Source: Pochonia chlamydosporia 170
Taxonomy: Eukaryota > Ascomycota > Sordariomycetes > Hypocreales > Clavicipitaceae
Direction: 5' to 3'
DNA: 64,000 nucleotides
Assembly (NCBI RefSeq): GCF_001653235.2
Contig: NW_019154056.1
Span: 173,232 to 237,231, forward strand
Shown here: piece after piece, positions 58,401 to 64,000 of the stretch
Position numbering within the stretch: position 1 is the stretch's first letter
How the letters are laid out: each line of letters begins with the position of its first letter
Program-made: the position numbers and the translations under genes
The notes under the pieces: model-generated
Seen by the model: the letters and a program-made list of their open reading frames with translations, nothing else
What the model was told of the DNA's origin: nothing
The model's database searches: none

Positions 58401-58591
58401 TGGCTGGCACCGCCGCACCTGCCGGTTGCATACCAGTGGTATGACAGCCCCCCTCCGGGCTTATATGAATATATATGAATATGCATGAATATGAAATCCT
58501 AAGTACATATTCATATTCACGCAATATATGAGTGTGAATATGAATATATTCATGCATATTCATATAAGGCCTTATTTGAATATTCATATAG
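55460..58591 (-). mobile_element. hAT-C: nearly full-length hAT transposon
   Basis: About 3.13 kb. Candidate ends CTATATGAATAT (left) and its inverse ATTCATATAG (right), with many ATATTCAT/ATGAATAT words at both ends (55460-55561 and 58458-58591), a normal hAT subterminal pattern. I could not find an exact 8-bp duplication: GGCATGGC and GCCATGTC flank it, so borders are provisional. It encodes a three-exon transposase with one nonsense codon. Confidence 0.65.
55635..58088 (-). pseudogene. hAT-C transposase, three exons, one premature stop
   Basis: Exons 58088-57204, 57123-56407 and 56336-55635, with introns of 80 nt (GTAAGC donor) and 70 nt (GTATAT donor) that keep frame; about 767 codons from ATG 58088. 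Seen: BED-like finger (CLHCQKPPWSNR...H), LLTRRRLPFS, HISSDLWTSPHRKG, GYYVGDNAASND, RIRCIGHIINLALQAFLL, TRWSSWYKI, WFILDKYY, and dimerisation block MAIDILSIPAESAEPERSFSGARR. It is a close relative of hAT-B. A TAA at 57503-57501 interrupts exon 1 in frame; downstream coding is otherwise clean. CAA-to-TAA is a C-to-T change of the sort repeat-induced point mutation makes, but one event proves nothing. Confidence 0.82.
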
Positions 58592-58593
58592 CC

Positions 58594-58908
58594 ATGTCTG
58601 GACTTCATGACGATGAGGCAGGATGTGATGAAGCCATTGCTTACTGGTTGTCCCGCTATGACTCGCAGAGAGACCTTGCTCGCTTCGCTCTGGACATGTT
58701 TGCCATCTCACCTATGTCGGATGAGTGCGAACGTCTTTTTAGTAGTGCCAAGCTTACTGTTCTTGATCGCCGTGGCAGGCTGAAGGCTGATATTATTGAG
58801 GCGTGTGAGTGTCTAAGGGCCTGGTTTGGAAAGCCAGAGGTTGAGAACGATAGTGAGAGCGAGGACGGTAGGAATGACGACGATAGATTCAGCGTATCGC
58901 AGATGTAA
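58594..58908 (+). pseudogene. hAT C-terminal (dimerisation) fragment
   Basis: Plus strand, frame MSGLHDDEAG then DEAIAYWLSRYDSQRDLARFALDMFAISPMSDECERLFSSAK and RGRLKADIIEACECLRAWF, a complete hAT dimerisation domain. The rest of the transposase is absent on the left, where the hAT-C end begins. Of a different, more distant subfamily than hAT-A, -B and -C. Confidence 0.75.
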
Positions 58909-58963
58909 ATATACCTAGCTACCGACACCCATTTCCGTTTGTGTCTTCAGTCTCATCCAGCTT

Positions 58964-59064
58964 GTTGGTCTCGTTGGTCGGACCGGTCCGACCAACCGGT
59001 CCGACCAAAGTGGCTTGGTCTGGTCTGGTCCAACCCCCCAGACCAGACCAGACCAGACCACTGG
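58964..59064. repeat. Inverted repeats of GGTCNGACC / GGTCTGG words
   Basis: A perfect 18-bp palindrome GGTCGGACCGGTCCGACC, its partial repeat, then (GGTCT)n answered about 20 bp later by (AGACC)n. This can fold into long hairpins. It lies beyond the hAT fragment and is possibly its 3' terminal region. Non-coding. Confidence 0.7.
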
Positions 59065-59203
59065 TTCAAGATACAACGAAGCCCACCTAAAAGTGGAAGT
59101 ATGTGTAATATATATACGAGCTAAAGTATAAGAAACAAGAAGTTTGTGTCCAGTCTCGGTACATGTCCAAGAAGCTGGACACTACAGAAGTAAAATAGTG
59201 CGC

Positions 59204-61108
59204 TCAGTACGCAATCTTGAAAGTCCAAGCGTACTGGTCAGCATCGGAAATCTCCTGAGGTACATGCAGAACGATGCTGTTACCAGACGCGCTAGCGCTG
59301 ACCGTAGCGCCGTTTTTGGACCCACCCACAACGGTGACGGTGTCGCCCTGTATCCAAGGGATCGGGTCGGTAATGGTGATGGATCCACTTGGTTTCGTGA
59401 GGTAGTGTATGTAGAATGCATGATCGGTCTCGGTGTACCGGAAGTTGCCAGATCCACCTTTGCCAAGAGGCCAGTACTTGGTGCCAAAAATGCTTTCAGA
59501 GTGAGCCTTGATCCATGTACCGGCACTACGCAGGTTCGTCTGCATAATCTCCTTGATCGTACCATCCGGCCTAGGACCTATGTTCAGCAACAGGTTACCA
59601 CCCTTGGAAATGGCATCGAGGAGCGTGTACACGATGGTAGTTGGGGTCATGTAAGCGGAGTCGGGCGTATCCGCTCTGTAGCCCCATGAGTTGGGATCCA
59701 CGGTGCGGCACACTTCCCATAGTTTAGGATCAAATTTGAGGTTGACCGTATTTTCGGGCGTGCCGTAATCGCCCGGGACTTTCTGGCCGTTCACGGCGCC
59801 GCAGCGGTCGTTCATCACGACCGGTTTGTTTTCGCTGAAGGCCTTGTTAAAAAAGTTGGCTGCGAACTGGTCTGACATCGACACGCCGCCGATATCACAC
59901 CACATGAGTTCTGTGCCGTAATTGTTGGCCAAGATGTTCATCTGAGGCAGCTGGATGCCAGAGACAAAGTCATTCTGCACGAAGCCAGTGTATGGGACCT
60001 CTGCGCCTGTGTATGCGTTCTTCGGGGCACCCTGGTAGAAGGCGCTACCGACTCCGCTGTTTTTGGGTGAGGCTGGGGTGAAGAATTCGGGAATGCTGAA
60101 GTAGGTACCGCGGTGGATCTCAGGGTGATATTGCCTCGCGGCGGCGAAAAGCTCCTAAATAAGTGTTAACAGTGATATAATGGCAAGGGAAGAGACGACG
60201 TACGCCAAGGAGATCCCTTTTCGGACCTAGTCGGACTGAATTTCGGTTCGAAATGTTTGAGGACATGTTGAATAGGGCGAATCCGTCGTGATGTTTTGTG
60301 GTGGGCACAAAGTACTTCGCTCCAGCATCGCTAATCAGGTCCATCCAGTCTTTGGGGTTGAAGTTGGCAGCAGTAAAATTGGCGATGAAGTCATCGTATA
60401 CGACATTCTCGCCGTAAGTCGCCAGGTGGTGCTTGTAGACATCAGAGTTTTTAAACTCTTGTCTCCACCAGTACCTATGTTGTTAGCGGGAAAGAGATAT
60501 CTCAAACCGGGTAGCTTACCACTCATCTTCATATGCCGGTACGGAATATACACCCCAGTGGATGAATATACCGAACTTGGCGTCACGATACCAATTCGGA
60601 GCTTCGTGGTTGCTCACAGAGGCGACGTTGGGCTGGTAATCCGGGATTCCATATGAAGCCGTAAAGCCAAAGGCAGTCGAGTCTTGGCAGGAGCCTCCAT
60701 CGTCCCAGTGAGCGGTGGCATTGACCATTCGGTTCACATGGACAGTATTGGTCTGCACGCCGAGTTCCAAGATGGCGGAGTCGCCGGGGCGAAGGCGCGT
60801 AATCTTGCCTTGTCGGTACGTTGTGAGGCCATCGCCCTTAAGGGTGACAGCAACGTATGGTTGAGATACAACCCAGGTTGTGCCGGTGTTGTTGACGGTG
60901 ACGTCGAACATCTGCATCCTTCCGGTACATTCCCCGGGTTTGCAATCCGTCCATCTTGTGGAGGACCTAGCGGCGGTAATGCTAAGCTTGTATGCTGCAC
61001 GCAGTTAGCATCTCATCCGTTGTTGTACAAGGCTTACGTACGCTGGCAGCTCTCCGCTAACGCGGTCAATGGCAGAAGGCCTGCCGCTGCGATAAATTGG
61101 AAGCGCAT
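59204..61108 (-). CDS. Secreted alpha-L-fucosidase, GH29 (four exons)
   Basis: Hydrolyses terminal alpha-L-fucose from glycans outside the cell. Exons 61108-61042, 60994-60520, 60474-60204 and 60154-59204; introns of 47, 45 and 49 nt with GTACGT, GTAAGC and GTACGT donors; phases agree and give 587 aa. Seen: signal peptide [18 protein letters not shown]; an N-terminal beta-rich region; GH29 barrel motifs [44 protein letters not shown] and ELMWCDIGG with the probable nucleophile D358; [14 protein letters not shown]; a C-terminal beta domain. All conserved GH29 motifs are present and no frame defect is seen. It is one of only two host-type genes here and lies alone between transposon relics. Confidence 0.93.
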
Positions 61109-62725
61109 ATTGAGGTTTGGTGCTTCGTGCAGTTGTGCTGCTGCCGATGAGATTTTCTAAAATTCGCTTCATAGGGTGATATTTATATTTGATGTTCCCC
61201 GAACAATATCATCGCTTCGTTGCAGTACCCGACGGGTAATAGATGTGGAATTGACCCATTTGATGACGATCATGCGCATCGATTACTTGAAATAGAAATG
61301 TCCACGTCGATCACAGGCAGCCCTGACGGATATGCTTGTGTCGCGTTACGCGGTTCCAATTCAATTTTTACTACGCTGAAGATGCAGTTCTTGATTTAAT
61401 AGCCTGTCAATTGCTTGTGTATCTGAACTTGTTGTCCTCCTCTTGCCAGAGGGATTCACGTCATTTATCTTAGCAAAGAAGCATTATTTCCAGCCTTCTA
61501 ATTATTTCCAAGTGGCTGGCCAGCCTCTTCACCTTCTGATATCCATGATTTTATGACATCCAGCAATTACTCCAAGTCTGCTTGTTCAATCAACAGAGGC
61601 AGCCTTATCCGACAGCTTGCGGGGAAGTGGAATCGCCCCATGGGGGAAGGTGCTCTCAAACCGTTGTCGCCGGGGACATTTCGCTTAGTACCACGATGGG
61701 CGTAACTCCGGGTAGCACAGATCGGATGGATGGCAAGATGCCATGGCAAAACATTGCGGACTCGATAGCGTAGACGCGCAGACTCTCCCGGTAGGCGGTC
61801 GACGCAGTCGAGTGCAGCTAAAAACGGCTACCTCATACCTTGAGCGGGATCATTATGGTTGTCATGTAGCACAGTCGAGCGTATAGGTCTAATTTTCCCC
61901 AGTCCCTCATTTGTTTGTCCTCAAGCCACTGCTACTCGCTACGATGCCACAGGGGATCCGCAATCTATGCCATGTGGCAAAAGGTTGGTAACAATGCCTG
62001 TTGTCAGTGGCTGCAAAGATGCCCCACACGCCACTAAGTGAACAAATACCAGCGTCGTGCATGTGCCAGTAATGTGCCGACGGGGTTTGTCTTAAGCTTT
62101 GTGTCGCACATAATATGAAGCAGAAAATCCACCCTCTTTAAGTGGAGTTCTCCCTTTTGGCCCAGTGGTGTAATTTTTTGTGACATTGTCACACAATTGT
62201 GGGGTCACATGAGATCGAGTATGACGGCGCCGAAAGTGGCAATTGTATTGAGTGAGAATTATCTTGGAATTATCTGAAGAACATATGAAAGAAGGGAATG
62301 AAGGTAGCTATTTATCTTGTAAGCAGCTTCGCCGAAACGGCGAGGCTGTAACAAGTAACCATGCCTGATACAATCTTAAGACGAGGAGTCGTTCATGATG
62401 CAATGCCGCGTCGCGGCATTGTAGCATTGTAAAAAGCAACAACTTACCCCGTCTTGAAGTCGTGATAGCTGACAGCCTGATATGCGACACTTTGCCTTAT
62501 GCAGCTATAATTTACCCGTGCATTGGTCATAAACGAATTATCAAAAACATAGTGAAAGCTTCCTTGCGATTAAGCACATGGGTCTCAATTGCGGCTGTGC
62601 GGATGGTAACAATTATGGCAGCTGTATCAGTTTGCGTCTTTGCAGCCGATGCGCGACTCATATTGGCGCAATGATCTAGCAAGAACGGCACATACGTCAT
62701 GCCCTTGCCTTGCGACCCCGAAGCT
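61109..62725. other. Intergenic region upstream of the fucosidase gene
   Basis: No gene supported. Frames here are short and without motifs. The first several hundred bases should hold the fucosidase promoter. A TTGTGACATTGTCACACAA near-palindrome lies around 62180. Otherwise I see nothing of note. Confidence 0.4.
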
Positions 62726-62728
62726 TCA

Positions 62729-62880
62729 ACGCGGGGTTATAGTCCTCTCTTGGTGATGTTCAGCAAAGCCGATCCCTTGGAGTTGACGTTCGATATCGTC
62801 CACGGCTTGCTCGTCCGTCCAGTCGTCTCGGATTTTCTGTTTTAATTCCCATTTTAAATTCTGCTTTAATAATCGAAACG
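62729..62880 (-). pseudogene. Short relic resembling fungal DUF3435/FluG-domain proteins
   Basis: Minus-strand frame with WELKQKIRDDWTDEQAVDDI and ERQLQGIGFA. From memory this wording is typical of the C-terminal part of fungal DUF3435 ('FluG-domain') tyrosine-recombinase-like proteins. Only about 50 residues remain, with no catalytic part, fused to a LINE ORF1 relic on its 5' side. Confidence 0.35.
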
Positions 62881-63460
62881 CGCGGTGAGTCTTGTGCTGT
62901 TCAGACCCTGGGCGCAATTTTCGCAGTTGGATTGTGAGCCGTCGCGGCCAAGGTCTTCAGCCCATTCTGCTTGGCGTTCTACGAGAAGATCGCGTGTAAG
63001 CTTGTCTACAGCACGTATGGCCCATCCAGTGTTCACTTGAAGCACTTGCGGGATTCGATTGAGTTCAATGCCAATCTTGCTGGCAACATGAGCGCGGATG
63101 GCGTATCCGATATGGTTTCTGGCCGGGGCATTGGCATCCAGACGGACGAACACTCGGAGGTCCTCCCGTGGTGGGGCAGGAATCGCGGGTTGCCCTTGGC
63201 GATGTGTGTCAGCGGGTTTGCGTTGGTGGGCGAGCGAGACGTAGAGGCGGTAGCATTGGCAGCGATGCTGTTATATGTCGGTGCAGAATTGTAATTGGCG
63301 TTAGAGAGTGCTTGTTTCCAAAATTTGAGAAAGCTGCTAGAGAACTGCTTCGCAAAATCGCGTTCCTGTCGGATAATGGTGCCTCTGTTGATTGTAACAC
63401 ACAATCAATTTTGCCACCTGGGTGGCGAGTGGCAACAGCAGTCGTCATACTGCCAGTGAT
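62881..63460 (-). pseudogene. LINE (Tad-like) ORF1 relic
   Basis: Two overlapping minus-strand frames give the N-terminal and central part of a Tad-type ORF1: an upstream FLKFWKQAL segment, then APARNHIGYAIRAHVASKI, NRIPQVLQVNTGWAIRAVD and LLVERQAEWAEDLG. The coding signal changes frame near 63150. No ORF2 accompanies it. Fragment only. Confidence 0.65.
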
Positions 63461-63480
63461 GTAAATAGTGTGGCCGTAAA

Positions 63481-63640
63481 TAAGACGATATCGTATTCAA
63501 TATCGTATTGCCTGCACTGTATTTTTATACCGTGCAGTGCAAGAAAAATAGAAAACCGTGCAGTGCAGTGCGAGGTCGTTCGAATATCGTATAATATGAT
63601 ATTCATCCAGTGCAAATACAGTGCAACACGAGTAATACGA
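63481..63640. repeat. CAGTGC-rich AT-biased segment
   Basis: Six CAGTGC/GCACTG words within 111 bp (63514, 63535, 63561, 63566, 63608, 63619) amid ATATCGTAT/GATATCG palindromes. It looks like the subterminal repeat zone of a hAT-type transposon preceding the partial ORF at 63761. Confidence 0.5.
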
Positions 63641-63760
63641 GGCCCTTACTGTACGCATCAGGCGTAATGAATGAAGATCCCAATTGAAGGATTTCTCTGC
63701 AATAAAGCGTGTCAACCCCTGAAATTTCACTTCCGTCGACAATTTTTGATCTAATACATA

Positions 63761-64000
63761 ATGACTTCTCAACACTCAGGTGTTGCCGCTTCCTTTACGG
63801 CTATATCATCCCCAACATCCCTAGTGGCTGATTCATCAGCTGCCAGCGACAACGGAGATTCTGACATGGGAGAAACGTATACTTCGCCGTTGTCGCCCTC
63901 TCAATTCAAGAAGAAGAAGCGTACATCGAAGCGCTCTCGTCTCTCGGAAAAAGCAAACTATTACATGTTGGCCGCGAATAGCTTCATAATTTACGGTTGG
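63761..64000 (+). CDS. Partial ORF running off the window (unknown; perhaps hAT)
   Basis: From ATG 63761 the plus strand stays open for all 80 remaining codons: a Ser/Ala/Asp-rich start, then a basic QFKKKKRTSKRSRLSEK stretch and YYMLAANSFIIYGW. A Ser-rich start followed by a basic patch is common before the BED finger of fungal hAT transposases, and the repeat-rich region just upstream would suit a hAT end, but no diagnostic motif lies inside the window. Confidence 0.45.
   Translation, partial: MTSQHSGVAASFTAISSPTSLVADSSAASDNGDSDMGETYTSPLSPSQFKKKKRTSKRSRLSEKANYYMLAANSFIIYGW

Noticed and set aside
62729..62880. Starship captain gene
   Set aside because: About 50 residues without any catalytic residue and no Starship border or cargo in the window; at most a relic.

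Overview
This window looks like a transposon-rich accessory region of a filamentous ascomycete (Pezizomycotina, plausibly Sordariomycetes) nuclear genome. Genes carry short 45-80 nt introns with GTRNGT-type donors. The two host-type genes, a BCS1-like AAA ATPase and a secreted GH29 alpha-L-fucosidase, are of fungal type. The mobile elements are those typical of fungi: Tad-like LINEs, Ty1/copia, hAT, a Hop-like MULE and Tc1/mariner. Several long reading frames open at GTG or TTG; because this is a eukaryote I moved their starts to the first ATG.

Layout. 0.5-2.1 kb: BCS1-like gene. 3.5-4.1 kb: a non-coding cluster of CCAGTAA/TTACTGG words. 4.5-9.4 kb: two diverged members of an unrecognised gene family, then a DD35E integrase gene with a Cys-rich C-terminus and a solo LTR just upstream. 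9.5-13.7 kb: the 3' part of a LINE, stopping 109 bp into a copia LTR at a 10-N gap. 13.68-21.32 kb repeats 6.025-13.668 kb with no difference found; its geometry (suffix of one contig = prefix of the next) suggests an unmerged contig overlap rather than biology. 17.2-29.9 kb (minus): LINE-1, split in its endonuclease domain by an intact copia element (Copia-1, 21.2-27.7 kb). 30.0-33.0 kb: a tyrosine-recombinase-like/OrsD-finger ORF and a broken relative. 33.0-46.4 kb (minus): LINE-2, split in its RNase H domain by a second intact copia (Copia-2, 33.9-40.9 kb). 46.4-55.2 kb: a broken hAT (hAT-B) holding a complete MULE and a complete second hAT (hAT-A), which itself holds a 633-bp MITE containing an old copia-type LTR; a mariner relic follows. 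55.5-58.9 kb: hAT-C with one nonsense codon, and a hAT C-terminal fragment. 59.2-61.1 kb: the fucosidase. 62.7-64.0 kb: LINE relics and an ORF that runs off the window.

How it fits together. Insertion order can be read from exact target-site duplications (CTGTA, ATTTC, TAAATTTA, TCTCTATA, TA, CACCAG). Both copia elements have LTR pairs in which I see no difference and uninterrupted gag-pol frames, so they are young. The most unusual feature is that both copia polyproteins carry, between integrase and reverse transcriptase, a tandem array of GAL4-type Zn2Cys6 cysteine clusters (five in Copia-1, seven or eight in Copia-2). Both also have a primer-binding site matching the anticodon arm of initiator tRNA-Met and a hairpin just upstream of the LTR TATA-like box. 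All of this was read by eye; no database or alignment program was used.
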